Below, piece by piece: positions 54,735 through 63,560 of a DNA stretch of 64,000 bases. The translations under genes and the position numbers were made by a program. The notes below the pieces were generated by a model. The model saw only the letters and a program-made list of their open reading frames with translations. It was not told the DNA's origin and did no database searches. Position 1 is the stretch's first letter; the number at the start of each line of letters is the position of its first letter. The stretch is taken from assembly GCA_023388715.1 (NCBI GenBank), contig JAEWFT010000024.1, positions 41,197 to 105,196 of the forward strand, given 5' to 3'. The DNA comes from Pseudomonadota bacterium. Lineage in GTDB: Bacteria; Pseudomonadota; Gammaproteobacteria; Xanthomonadales; Xanthomonadaceae.

Positions 54735-57248
54735 TCAGAAGATGTCGAAGGCTTCCTCGGTGGGCCGCGCCTCGTAGTCGGACCCGGTGTCCATGTCGGT
54801 TTCCATCCGCTGCAGGTCCTCGACCTTGACCCACTCGGTGATCCCGCCGCTGCCGCCCGGCAGCAGCCGCCCACCGGCGCTGACGCCGACCTTGACCATG
54901 CCGTCCGGCGGTTCCGGCAGGCGTTCGGGCTGGTTCTTCAGCGCCGCCTCCATGTAGCCGATCCAGATCGGCAGCGCCGCCTTGCCGCCGTACTCGCGGT
55001 AGCCCAGCGAGCGGAAGTCGTCGCGGCCCACCCACACGGTGGTCACCACGTTGCCGCCGAAGCCGGAGAACCACGCGTCGCGGTGGTCGTTGGTGGACCC
55101 GGTCTTGCCGCCGACGTCCTCGCGCCCGAGCGACTTCGCCTGGGTGGCGGTGCCGCGCTTGACCACGTCGCGCATCATCGACTGCAGCTGCCAGGCCACG
55201 CGCGGATCGATCGCGCGCGGCGCCACCACCATGTTGGGGTCGATCGGGCGCGCCTCGGCGGCCTGCTTCGGCGCGTCGCCCTTGGCGGCGGCCGCATCGG
55301 CGCCGGTGGCCGGGGCGGCGGGGGCGGTCGGGCTGAGGTCGAACCCGGCCACCTTGGCCTGCGCTGGCGCCGCGCCTGCGGCCTGGCCGGGAATCGCGGC
55401 CACCGGGCAGGTCGGGCAGGCGGTCGCCGGGTTCTCGCGGAAGACCTCCTTGCCGTCGCGGTCGCGCACGCTGGCGATCACCCACGGCTTGACCAGGAAG
55501 CCGCCATTGGCAAACGCCGCATAGCCGCGCGCCACCGACAGCGGCGTCAGCGAGGCGGTGCCCAGCGACATCGACAGGTTCGGCGGCAGGCTCGCTTCCT
55601 CGAAGCCGAAGTGGCTGATGTAGCGGCGCGCGTACTGCACGCCGATGGCATCCAGCATGCGTACCGACACCAGGTTGCGGGACTGCACCAGCGCCTCGCG
55701 GATCCGCATCGGCCCAGCGAAGTTGCCGCTGTCGTTCTGCGGGCGCCACATCTTCCCGCGCCGGTCCTTGAACACCACCGGCGCGTCCAGCACGATCGAG
55801 GCCGGATTGAATCCGCGCTCCAGCGCGGCGGCGTACAGGAAGGGCTTGAAGCTGGAGCCGGGCTGGCGCCGCGCCTGGGTGGCGCGGTTGAACTTGTTGC
55901 CGGCGAAGCTGAAGCCGCCCACCAGCGCCTTGAGTGCGCCGGTATCGGCGTCCAGCGACACCAGCGCGGCCTGTCCGCGCGGCAGCTGGTCGAGGACCCA
56001 CTGCGGCGCATCGCCCGGCTTGGCGGCGGGCAGCTGGCGCACGCGCACCACGTCGCCGCGCTGGGCAAGCGCGCTGGCCGACCTGCCGGTCCACGCGATC
56101 GCCTTGCCGGACAGCTCGAGTTCGCGGCCATCGGCCAGCACCACCTGCAACGTGCCGCCACCATTGCCGGTGACCACCGCCGCCCGCTGCCCGCCCTGGG
56201 TCGGGCGCTGGCGCACCAGTGCGCCAATCGCCGCGGTGTCTGCGCCTTCCGGGATCTCGACCTTGTCCTCGGGCTTGCGCCAGCCATGGCGGTGGTCGTA
56301 CACGCGCAAGCCGTCGATCACCGCCTTGTCGGCGGCCGCCTGCAGCACCGGGTCGATCGTGGTGGTGACGTGGTAGCCCTTGCTGAGCACGTCGCCGCCG
56401 AAGCGCTCGATCATCTCCTGGCGCACCATCTCCGCGACGTACGGCGCGTACACCTCGATCTCCCGCTCATGCGGGGAGGCGTGCATCGGCACCGCGCGCG
56501 CGGCGTCGGCCTGGGCGGCGGTGACGTAACCCAGCTCGGCCATCCGCGGCAGGATGTAGTTGTCGCGACGGATGCGCGCACGCTCGGGATTGCTGAGCGG
56601 GTTGCCGGTTGACGGGAACTTGGGGATGCCGGCCAGGGTGGCAGCCTCGTCCAGGGTCAGCTGGTCCAGGGTCTTGCCGTAGTAGAACTCTGCCGCCGCG
56701 GCCACCCCGTAGGCACGGTTTCCGAAGAAGCTCTTGTTGAGGTAGAGCTCGAAAATCTCGTCCTTGCTGAGCTCGCGCTCCATCTTCAGCGCCAGGAGCA
56801 TTTCGGACAGCTTGCGGGTGTAACTGACCTCGGGACTCAGGAAGAACTGGCGCGCCACCTGCTGGGTGATGGTCGAGCCGCCCGGCACGCCTTCCTTGGA
56901 GCCGGTCTTGGCGATCAGCCAGACCGCGCGGGCCACGCCCTTGAAGTCGATGCCCTGGTGGTCGTAGAAGCTGGCGTCCTCGGCCGCAAGGAAGGCCTGC
57001 TTGACCAGCGGCGGGACCTCCTCGATCTTCACCGGGTAGCGGCGCATCTCGCCGAACAGCCCCATCAGCCGGCCGTCGGCGGCGTACACGTACAGCGGTT
57101 CCTGCAGTTCGATGTTGCGCAGTCCCTGCACGTCGGGCAGCTTGGACGAGAGCGAGGCCACGAGGATCGCGACGCCGATCGCGGCCACCAGGGCCAGGGC
57201 GCCCAGGCCCAGCAGGAGCCAGCGCAGGAAACGGGGGAGGCGGGGCAT
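54735..57248 (-). CDS. mrcA: Penicillin-binding protein 1A (class A bifunctional)
   Basis: 837-residue inner-membrane peptidoglycan synthase. N-terminal TM helix (about 9-31). Glycosyltransferase domain (about 55-235) with EDASFYDHQGIDFKGVARA (catalytic Glu) and GGSTITQQVARQFF. An OB-like insert (about 310-425) follows. The transpeptidase domain carries SSFK (catalytic Ser465), SRN, and KTGSTN. Between SRN and KTG lies an Ala/Pro-rich insertion (about 600-665) that includes CPTCP. Divergent from pilM across about 240 bases, the same pairing as ponA and pilM in other gammaproteobacteria. A TATACT box (rc of 57285-57290) is a weak promoter candidate. Confidence 0.95.
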   Translation of the reverse strand: MPRLPRFLRWLLLGLGALALVAAIGVAILVASLSSKLPDVQGLRNIELQEPLYVYAADGRLMGLFGEMRRYPVKIEEVPPLVKQAFLAAEDASFYDHQGIDFKGVARAVWLIAKTGSKEGVPGGSTITQQVARQFFLSPEVSYTRKLSEMLLALKMERELSKDEIFELYLNKSFFGNRAYGVAAAAEFYYGKTLDQLTLDEAATLAGIPKFPSTGNPLSNPERARIRRDNYILPRMAELGYVTAAQADAARAVPMHASPHEREIEVYAPYVAEMVRQEMIERFGGDVLSKGYHVTTTIDPVLQAAADKAVIDGLRVYDHRHGWRKPEDKVEIPEGADTAAIGALVRQRPTQGGQRAAVVTGNGGGTLQVVLADGRELELSGKAIAWTGRSASALAQRGDVVRVRQLPAAKPGDAPQWVLDQLPRGQAALVSLDADTGALKALVGGFSFAGNKFNRATQARRQPGSSFKPFLYAAALERGFNPASIVLDAPVVFKDRRGKMWRPQNDSGNFAGPMRIREALVQSRNLVSVRMLDAIGVQYARRYISHFGFEEASLPPNLSMSLGTASLTPLSVARGYAAFANGGFLVKPWVIASVRDRDGKEVFRENPATACPTCPVAAIPGQAAGAAPAQAKVAGFDLSPTAPAAPATGADAAAAKGDAPKQAAEARPIDPNMVVAPRAIDPRVAWQLQSMMRDVVKRGTATQAKSLGREDVGGKTGSTNDHRDAWFSGFGGNVVTTVWVGRDDFRSLGYREYGGKAALPIWIGYMEAALKNQPERLPEPPDGMVKVGVSAGGRLLPGGSGGITEWVKVEDLQRMETDMDTGSDYEARPTEEAFDIF

Positions 57249-57489
57249 CGATGCAGTTTCCGATTGCGGCTTTCGTGGGCGCGGAGTATAGAGTAGGCAC
57301 CGGTGACGGCCGGGGCAGCACAGGGTGGGGTCGTCGCGGGGACTGCAGCTGGGGAGGGGCGGTGCGATCGGGAAAAATGGACGTTACGCGGCACTTCCGG
57401 ACCAATGCGGTTGCCATCGCGTAAAAAGTCCGTTATTCATGTAGTGCAGCACCTAGTGCGCGTAAGCGCCCGTGGGAAGGGGAGATACC

Positions 57490-58548
57490 GTGGGTCTGGT
57501 GAAGAAGACGCAAGCGCCGTTGATCGGCGTTGATATCAGTTCGACCGCGGTCAAGCTCCTGCAGCTGTCACGCAGCGGGGATCGCTATCGCGTGGACCAC
57601 TACGCGGTGGAGCCGCTGCCGCCGAACGCGGTGGTCGAGAAGAACGTGGTCGAGGTCGAGGCGGTCGGCGAGGCCATCCGCCGCGCGGTCGCGCGCTCCG
57701 GTACCCGCGTCAAGCAGGCCGCCGCCGCGGTCTCCGGCTCCTCGGTGATCACCAAGGTGATCCCGATGCCGGCCGACCTGGACGAGGACGAGATGGAGTC
57801 CCAGATCGAGCTGGAGGCGGTCAACTACGTCCCCTATCCGATCGAGGAAGTGAACCTGGACTTCGAGGTGCTGGGCCCGATGCCCGGCAATTCCGAAATG
57901 TCCCAGGTTCTGCTGGCGGCCTCGCGCTCCGAGCACGTCGAGGCGCGCGCCTCGGCGCTCGAGCTGGGCGGGCTGGAAGCCAAGGTGATCGACGTGGAGG
58001 CATTCGCGATCGAGAACGCCTTCGCGCTGATGGCCGGCGTTCTCAGGGTGCCGGCCAATGGCCTGGTCGCGCTGGTCGACGTCGGCGCGACGATGACCAC
58101 GCTCAACGTCCTGCGCGGTGGGCGCAGCATCTACACCCGCGAGAACGTGTTCGGCGGCAAGCAGCTCACCGACGAGGTGATGCGCCGCTACAGCCTCAGC
58201 TACGAGGAGGCCGGCCTGGCCAAGCGCCAGGGTGGCCTGCCGGAAAGCTACGAGGTCGAGGTGCTGGAGCCGTTCAAGGAAGCGATGGTCCAGCAGGTCA
58301 GCCGCCTGCTGCAGTTCTTCTATGCCGGCAGCGAATTCAACCGCGTCGACCAGGTGGTGCTCGCCGGCGGCTGCGCCTCGATCAAGGGCGTCGACGCGAT
58401 GGTCGAGGAGCAGCTGGGAATCCCCACCGTGGTCGCCAACCCGCTGGCGCAGATGACCCTGGGCCCGCGCGTCCAGGCGCAGCATCTGGCGCAGGACGCG
58501 CCGGCGCTGATGATCGCGTGCGGCCTGGCGCTGAGGAGTTTCGACTGA
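57490..58548 (+). CDS. pilM: Type IV pilus inner membrane platform protein PilM
   Basis: 352-residue actin-like (FtsA-fold) cytosolic protein that binds the PilN N-terminus and links the pilus base to the motor. Recognised by GVDISSTAVKLLQLS near the N-terminus, DVEAFAIENAFALM, VDVGATMTTLNVLRGGRSIYTRENVFGGKQLT and VVLAGGCASIKGVD. The GTG at 57490 matches the family start (GLxKKTQAPLIG) and has AAGGGGAG upstream; a longer GTG start at 57472 is unlikely. First gene of pilMNOPQ. Confidence 0.95.
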   Translation: MGLVKKTQAPLIGVDISSTAVKLLQLSRSGDRYRVDHYAVEPLPPNAVVEKNVVEVEAVGEAIRRAVARSGTRVKQAAAAVSGSSVITKVIPMPADLDEDEMESQIELEAVNYVPYPIEEVNLDFEVLGPMPGNSEMSQVLLAASRSEHVEARASALELGGLEAKVIDVEAFAIENAFALMAGVLRVPANGLVALVDVGATMTTLNVLRGGRSIYTRENVFGGKQLTDEVMRRYSLSYEEAGLAKRQGGLPESYEVEVLEPFKEAMVQQVSRLLQFFYAGSEFNRVDQVVLAGGCASIKGVDAMVEEQLGIPTVVANPLAQMTLGPRVQAQHLAQDAPALMIACGLALRSFD

Positions 58549-59165
58549 TGGCACGGATCAATCTCCTCCCGTGGCGCGCGGAGCGCCGCAAGGCCCGGCA
58601 GAAGGAATTCGGGGTGATGCTGGGGCTGGCCGTGCTGGGCGGCATCCTCGCCAGTTTCCTGATCGTCAGCTTCTACAGCGGCCGGATCTCCAACCAGAAC
58701 GCGCGCAACGACTACCTGCGCAGCGAGATCGCCAACGTCGACAAGCAGATCACCGAGATCGAGGCGCTGGACAAGCAGAAGGCCCGGCTGCTGGCGCGCA
58801 AGGAAGTGATCGAGCAGCTGCAGGCGAACCGTTCGCAGATGGTCCACCTGTTCGACGAGCTGGTGAAGACCATTCCCGACGGCGTGGCCCTCACCTCGAT
58901 CAAGCAGGAGGGCGAGATGCTCACGCTGAGTGGCCGCTCGCAGTCCAACGCGCGGGTGTCCACCTACATGCGCAACCTGGAAGGGTCCGGCTGGATGACC
59001 AACCCCGACCTCACCGTGATCGAGGCCAAGGAGGGCAATTCCGGCCTGCCCTACACCTTCGACCTCAAGGTGAAGCTGGCGAACCCCAATGCGGCCAAGC
59101 CTGACGACGCCGTGGTCGCCGACGCAGCCGCGGCCGCACCGGCTGAGGGAGCCCAGACCCCATGA
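58548..59165 (+). CDS. pilN: Type IV pilus assembly protein PilN
   Basis: 205-residue bitopic inner-membrane protein. The cytosolic N-terminus INLLPWRAERRKARQK is the PilM-binding motif. One TM helix (about 22-44), a coiled coil and a periplasmic ferredoxin-like fold follow. The ATG shares one base with the pilM stop (TGATG). Ends in an Ala-rich tail. Pairs with PilO to align the secretin with the inner platform. Confidence 0.94.
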   Translation: MARINLLPWRAERRKARQKEFGVMLGLAVLGGILASFLIVSFYSGRISNQNARNDYLRSEIANVDKQITEIEALDKQKARLLARKEVIEQLQANRSQMVHLFDELVKTIPDGVALTSIKQEGEMLTLSGRSQSNARVSTYMRNLEGSGWMTNPDLTVIEAKEGNSGLPYTFDLKVKLANPNAAKPDDAVVADAAAAAPAEGAQTP

Positions 59166-59842
59166 GCAGGAAGAAGATCAACCTCCGCGAACTGGACATC
59201 AACAACATCGGAGGCTGGCCGCGCGAGGCGCAGGTCGGCTTCGCGGTGATCCTGGCGCTGCTGATCGTGGCCCTGGGCTGGTGGCTGTTCGTGCGCGACA
59301 AGCGCACCGAGCTGGAAGGCTTGCAGCGGCAGGAAGCCGAGCTGCGCACCGAGTTCGAGACCAAGCAGGGGCGCGCCGCCAACCTGGAACCGCTCAAGCA
59401 GCAGCTGGCGCAGATGGAGCAGCAGCTGCAGCAGATGCTGCGCCAGCTGCCCAGCCGCACCGAGATGCCGGAGCTGATCACCGACATCTCGCAGACCGCA
59501 CTGGCCACCGGCATCACCAACGAGCTGTTCCAGCCCGGCCCGGAGACGCCCAAGGAGTTCTACGCCGAGAAGCCGATCGCATTGCGGATGGTGGGCAGCT
59601 ACCACCAGTTCGGCGCGTTCGTCAGTGGCGTGGCGTCGCTGCCGCGCGTGGTGATCATGACCATGCACGACATCTCGCTGAAGCCGCGTGATGCCAAGAA
59701 GGACCCGAATGCGCGGATCACGCCGAACAGCCCGCTGGAGCTCGCCGGCACGGTCAAGACCTATCGTTACCTCGACGAGGACGAGACCCCGCCGGATCCG
59801 GCAACGGCCACTGCCGCGCAGCCGGCGCAGGGAGGGACCTGA
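59162..59842 (+). CDS. pilO: Type IV pilus assembly protein PilO
   Basis: 226-residue bitopic protein and heterodimer partner of PilN. It has a short cytosolic N-terminus (LRELDINNIGGWP), a TM helix (about 27-46), a coiled coil with many Gln (EGLQRQEAELRTEFETKQG..) and a periplasmic PilO domain (about 105-205, ITNELFQPGPETPKEFYAEKPIALRMVGSYHQFGAFVSGVA). ATGA overlap with pilN. Confidence 0.94.
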   Translation: MSRKKINLRELDINNIGGWPREAQVGFAVILALLIVALGWWLFVRDKRTELEGLQRQEAELRTEFETKQGRAANLEPLKQQLAQMEQQLQQMLRQLPSRTEMPELITDISQTALATGITNELFQPGPETPKEFYAEKPIALRMVGSYHQFGAFVSGVASLPRVVIMTMHDISLKPRDAKKDPNARITPNSPLELAGTVKTYRYLDEDETPPDPATATAAQPAQGGT

Positions 59843-59843
59843 G

Positions 59844-60362
59844 ATGACGCGCATTGCGATGAGCGCCGCACGGCTGGGGACGATCGCGCTGCTGGCGCTG
59901 GCCTTGGCGGCCTGCGGTGGCGGCCAGGGCGACCTCGAGAAATGGGTTGCGGAGGTCAAGGCGCGGCCGGCGCCGCCGCTTGATCCGCTGCCGGTGATGC
60001 AGCAGTTCGAAACCTTCGAATACGCCGCGCAGGGCATGCGCGATCCGTTCAGCGAGGCCTTCAGCGGGGCAGGCGGCAGCGGCCCGCGCCCGGATGCCGC
60101 GCGGCGCAAGCAGACGCTGGAACAGTTCCCGCTGGACAGCCTGGACATGGTCGGCACGCTGGGCAGCCGCGGCAACCTGATCGGGCTGGTCATGGCGCCG
60201 GACAAGGTGACCTACCGTGTGCGGCCCGGCGCCTACATGGGCCAGAGCGACGGCCGCATCACCGCGGTCTACGAGGACCGCATCGAACTCGTCGAGCTGG
60301 TGCCGGACGGCGCGGGTGGCTGGTTGGAACGCCCGGCGCAGGTTGCGCTGGAAAACAATTGA
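59844..60362 (+). CDS. pilP: Type IV pilus lipoprotein PilP
   Basis: 172-residue inner-membrane lipoprotein that bridges PilNO and the PilQ secretin. Lipobox LAAC with acylation at about Cys24 after a short hydrophobic signal. A mostly unstructured stretch with the conserved RDPFSEAF motif precedes a C-terminal beta-domain (about 95-170, LDSLDMVGTLGSRGNLIGLV). Follows pilO by one base. Confidence 0.94.
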   Translation: MTRIAMSAARLGTIALLALALAACGGGQGDLEKWVAEVKARPAPPLDPLPVMQQFETFEYAAQGMRDPFSEAFSGAGGSGPRPDAARRKQTLEQFPLDSLDMVGTLGSRGNLIGLVMAPDKVTYRVRPGAYMGQSDGRITAVYEDRIELVELVPDGAGGWLERPAQVALENN

Positions 60363-60377
60363 TTGGGGAATAAACCG

Positions 60378-62414
60378 ATGACCGTCATCAAAGCCAAGCA
60401 CTCGCGGCCTTCCCGGCGCCCCTTGCCCATCGCCACCTGCGCGATCGGGCTGGCCGTTGGCCTGTACGCCGCCGGCGCCAGCGCGCTGCCGGTCCAGGCG
60501 ATCGTCGCCGGGATGGGCCAGTCGGCCACCGGCGCCATGGCCGACCCCGCAAAGCGTACGCCCGATGCAGTGACCGTCTCGGCGATCGACTTCAAGCGCG
60601 GCGACGGCGGCTCCGGCAAGCTGATCCTGCGCTTCAACGGCGATGGTGCCGCCCCCGACCTGCGCAGCTCCGGCAGCAACGTGGTGGTCGACATCGGCAA
60701 CGCGCAGTTGCCGGCGGCATTGCAGCGGCCGATGAACGTCGCCGACTTCGCCACGCCGGTGCAGCGGATCGAGGCGCGCGCCACCAGCAGCGGCGCGCAG
60801 CTGGTGCTGGGCACCCAAGGCAGCTTCGAGTCTCTCGCCTACCAGAGCGGCAACGAGTACATCGTCGAGATCGTGCCGCGCGCCGCCGCGCCCAAGGTCG
60901 CGGCCACCGCCGCGCAGGCCCGGCCGGCGATGGGCCAGGTGGTCACCGGCTCCACCAGCAGCACGGGCGTGCGCTACACCGGGCGCCCGGTGACCTTCAA
61001 CTTCCAGGACGTGCCGGTGCGCACCGTGCTTCAGCTGATCGCGGAGGAGTCCAACCTCAACATCGTCGCGGCGGACACCGTGCAGGGCAACGTCACCCTG
61101 CGCCTGGTCAACGTGCCATGGGACCAGGCGCTGGACATCGTGTTGCAGGCCAAGTCGCTGGACAAGCGGCGCAGCGGCAACGTGGTCTGGGTGGCCCCGC
61201 AGACCGAGATCGCCGCGTTCGAGAAGGCCAAGGAAGACGCGCGCATCGACCTGGAAAACCGGGCCGAGATGGTCACCGAGTACATCCCGATCAACTACGG
61301 CAACGCCGAGGACATCGCCAAGCTGCTGACCGAGGAAAGCAAGGGCAACGTGTCCGGCGGCACCGGCGGGCAGGGCGGCCAGACCATGAACCGCGGCTTC
61401 CTGTCGCCGCGCGGGTCGATCAGCTTCGACCGCCGCACCAACACCCTGCTGGTGATCGACATCCCGGCGCGGGTGGCCGACATCCAGGCGCTGGTGCAGA
61501 AGCTGGACAAGCCGGTCGACCAGGTGGTGATCGAGGCGCGCATCGTGATCGCCACCGAGAGCGTGGCGCGTGAACTGGGCGCCCGCTTCGGCATCAGCGG
61601 CAGCCGCGACAATGCCTACTTCAGCGGCAACCTCGAGGCCAACAGCACCAACCGCACCGCCGATTACCAGGCGCAGCAGACCAACACCGGGCTGCTCAAC
61701 GCCTACGACACCGCGCTGCAGACCTACAACAACTGCCTGGGTGGCGCCTCGCCGTCGGGCTGCGTGCGGCCGACCGCTCCGAACCTGGTGGCCAGCTCCA
61801 TCACCCGCGGCCTGATGACCAACCTGCCGGCGGTGCTGAACAATCCCGCCGGCTCGCTGGCGCTGTCCATCCTCAATGCCGGCTACCTGCTGGACGTCGA
61901 ACTGTCCGCGATCCAGGAGCAGGGCCGCGGCGAGGTGATCTCCAACCCGCGCATCGTCACCAGCAACCAGAAGGAGTCGGTGATCCGCCAGGGCCGCGAG
62001 ATCGGCTACCTCACCGTCACCGGCGGCCAGAGCAATTCGGTGCCGACGGTCGAGTTCAAGGAAGCGCTGCTGGAACTGAAGGTCACCCCGACCATCACCA
62101 ACGACGGCCGCGTCTTCATGAACCTGGCGGTGAAGAAGGACGAGCTGGAGGGCTTCGTCAGCGTCGGTACCTTCGGCGACGTGCCGACCATCGCCAAGCG
62201 CGAGGTCAACACCGCGGTGCTGGTGGAGGATGGCCAGACCGTGGTGATCGGCGGCGTGTACGAGTTCCGCGACCGCACCGACCTTGCCAAGGTCCCCTTC
62301 CTCGGCGACATCCCCTTCCTCGGCAACCTGTTCCGCAACAAGGGCCGCAGCAAGGAGAAGGCCGAGCTGCTGGTGTTCGTGACGCCGAAGGTGATGCGCG
62401 TCGCCCAGCGCTGA
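60378..62414 (+). CDS. pilQ: Type IV pilus secretin PilQ
   Basis: 678-residue outer-membrane secretin through which the pilus exits. It has a signal sequence (about 1-40, unusually long and basic at the start), one AMIN domain (about 55-165), a secretin/TonB N-domain (about 205-280, VTFNFQDVPVRTVLQLIAEESNLNIV), N1 domain (about 300-400) and the C-terminal secretin domain with VEARIVIATESVARELGARFGI and the signature VPFLGDIPFLGNLFRNK. ATG 60378 follows TTGGGGAA at a usable distance; TTG 60363 is the upstream alternative. Last gene of the pil operon. Confidence 0.95.
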   Translation: MTVIKAKHSRPSRRPLPIATCAIGLAVGLYAAGASALPVQAIVAGMGQSATGAMADPAKRTPDAVTVSAIDFKRGDGGSGKLILRFNGDGAAPDLRSSGSNVVVDIGNAQLPAALQRPMNVADFATPVQRIEARATSSGAQLVLGTQGSFESLAYQSGNEYIVEIVPRAAAPKVAATAAQARPAMGQVVTGSTSSTGVRYTGRPVTFNFQDVPVRTVLQLIAEESNLNIVAADTVQGNVTLRLVNVPWDQALDIVLQAKSLDKRRSGNVVWVAPQTEIAAFEKAKEDARIDLENRAEMVTEYIPINYGNAEDIAKLLTEESKGNVSGGTGGQGGQTMNRGFLSPRGSISFDRRTNTLLVIDIPARVADIQALVQKLDKPVDQVVIEARIVIATESVARELGARFGISGSRDNAYFSGNLEANSTNRTADYQAQQTNTGLLNAYDTALQTYNNCLGGASPSGCVRPTAPNLVASSITRGLMTNLPAVLNNPAGSLALSILNAGYLLDVELSAIQEQGRGEVISNPRIVTSNQKESVIRQGREIGYLTVTGGQSNSVPTVEFKEALLELKVTPTITNDGRVFMNLAVKKDELEGFVSVGTFGDVPTIAKREVNTAVLVEDGQTVVIGGVYEFRDRTDLAKVPFLGDIPFLGNLFRNKGRSKEKAELLVFVTPKVMRVAQR

Positions 62415-62438
62415 TCGCAGCCCGATCAGGCGCCATCG

Positions 62439-62468
62439 ACGGGAGCCGCAAGGCTCCCGTTGTCGTTT
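62439..62468 (+). terminator. Intrinsic terminator of pilMNOPQ
   Basis: 9-bp perfect stem ACGGGAGCC (62439-62447) with GGCTCCCGT (62452-62460), GCAA tetraloop, then TTGTCGTTT. It lies 24 bases after the pilQ stop. Confidence 0.8.
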
Positions 62469-62559
62469 GCGGCCGGCGTTCACCCGATCGTCGACCGCGC
62501 ATGCGAACCTTTTTCCGGTCGTGGCGGTCGAACCTGCCACTTGCTTGACGGAACCTGCG

Positions 62560-63552
62560 ATGGACATTGGTGAACAATCGGCCTCCTCCCTGCACGATGC
62601 CTTTAACGGCTTGCGCGAGGACCTGTCGCGGCAGGTGGTGGGCCAGGCCGCCCTGATCGAGCGACTGCTGATCGCGTTGCTGGCCGACGGCCACCTGCTG
62701 GTCGAAGGCGCCCCAGGTCTGGCCAAGACCACCGCGATCCGCGCGCTGGCGCAGCGGTTGGAGGCGGAGTTCGCGCGGGTGCAGTTCACCCCCGACCTGT
62801 TGCCGGCAGACCTCACCGGCACCGAGGTCTGGCGTCCGCAGGACGGGCGCTTCGAGTTCCAGCACGGGCCGATCTTCCACCCGATCCTGCTGGCCGACGA
62901 GATCAACCGCGCGCCGGCCAAGGTGCAGTCGGCGCTGCTGGAGGCGATGGGCGAACGCCAGGTCACGGTGGGCCGCCGCACCTATCCGCTGCCGCCGCTG
63001 TTCCTGGTGATGGCGACCCAGAACCCGATCGAACAGGAAGGCACCTTCCCGTTGCCCGAGGCGCAGCTCGACCGCTTCCTGATGCACGTCCGGATCGGCT
63101 ATCCGCAGGCGGACGCCGAGGCCGAGATACTGCGCCTGGCTCGCGAACGTGCGCGCGACGCGCTGGAACCGACGCCCGAGGCAGTCACCCGGCTGTCGCA
63201 GGCCGAGGTGTTCGCGGCGCGCCGGGCGGTGCTCGACCTGCACATGGCGCCGGCGCTGGAGCGCTACCTGGTGGAAATCGTGCTGGCCTCGCGCGATCCG
63301 GCGCGCTACGACGCCGCGCTGGGCCGCCGGATCGCTTGGGGCGCCAGCCCGCGCGGCTCGATCGCGCTGGAGCGCTGCGCGCGGGCGCGGGCGTGGCTTG
63401 CGGGGCGCGATTTCGTCACCCCCGAGGACGTGCGCGCCATCGCCCCGGACGTCCTGCGCCACCGCGTGCTGCCCAGCTACGAGGCCACCGCCGAAGGCTG
63501 GGATGGCGAGCGCCTGGTGGCGGAACTGCTGCGGCTGGTGCCGCTGCCCTGA
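62560..63552 (+). CDS. MoxR-family AAA+ ATPase
   Basis: 330-residue AAA+ chaperone-like ATPase. Walker A is EGAPGLAKT (about 49-57), Walker B ILLADEINRAPAKVQSALLEAM, sensor 1 MATQNPIEQEGTFPLPEAQLDRF (with the Arg-finger region) and the MoxR C-terminal lid. MoxR proteins act with von Willebrand factor A partners in metal insertion or complex assembly. The gene is followed at once by a DUF58 protein, the usual partner order (moxR-DUF58-vWA genes), which are expected beyond the window. Confidence 0.93.
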   Translation: MDIGEQSASSLHDAFNGLREDLSRQVVGQAALIERLLIALLADGHLLVEGAPGLAKTTAIRALAQRLEAEFARVQFTPDLLPADLTGTEVWRPQDGRFEFQHGPIFHPILLADEINRAPAKVQSALLEAMGERQVTVGRRTYPLPPLFLVMATQNPIEQEGTFPLPEAQLDRFLMHVRIGYPQADAEAEILRLARERARDALEPTPEAVTRLSQAEVFAARRAVLDLHMAPALERYLVEIVLASRDPARYDAALGRRIAWGASPRGSIALERCARARAWLAGRDFVTPEDVRAIAPDVLRHRVLPSYEATAEGWDGERLVAELLRLVPLP

Positions 63553-63560
63553 GCGCGGCG

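Noticed and set aside
59754..62981. Minus-strand open frame of more than 1000 codons across pilP-pilQ-moxR
   Set aside because: It is antisense to three clear pil/moxR genes with strong motifs. His/Gln/Arg-rich translation is typical of a shadow frame.
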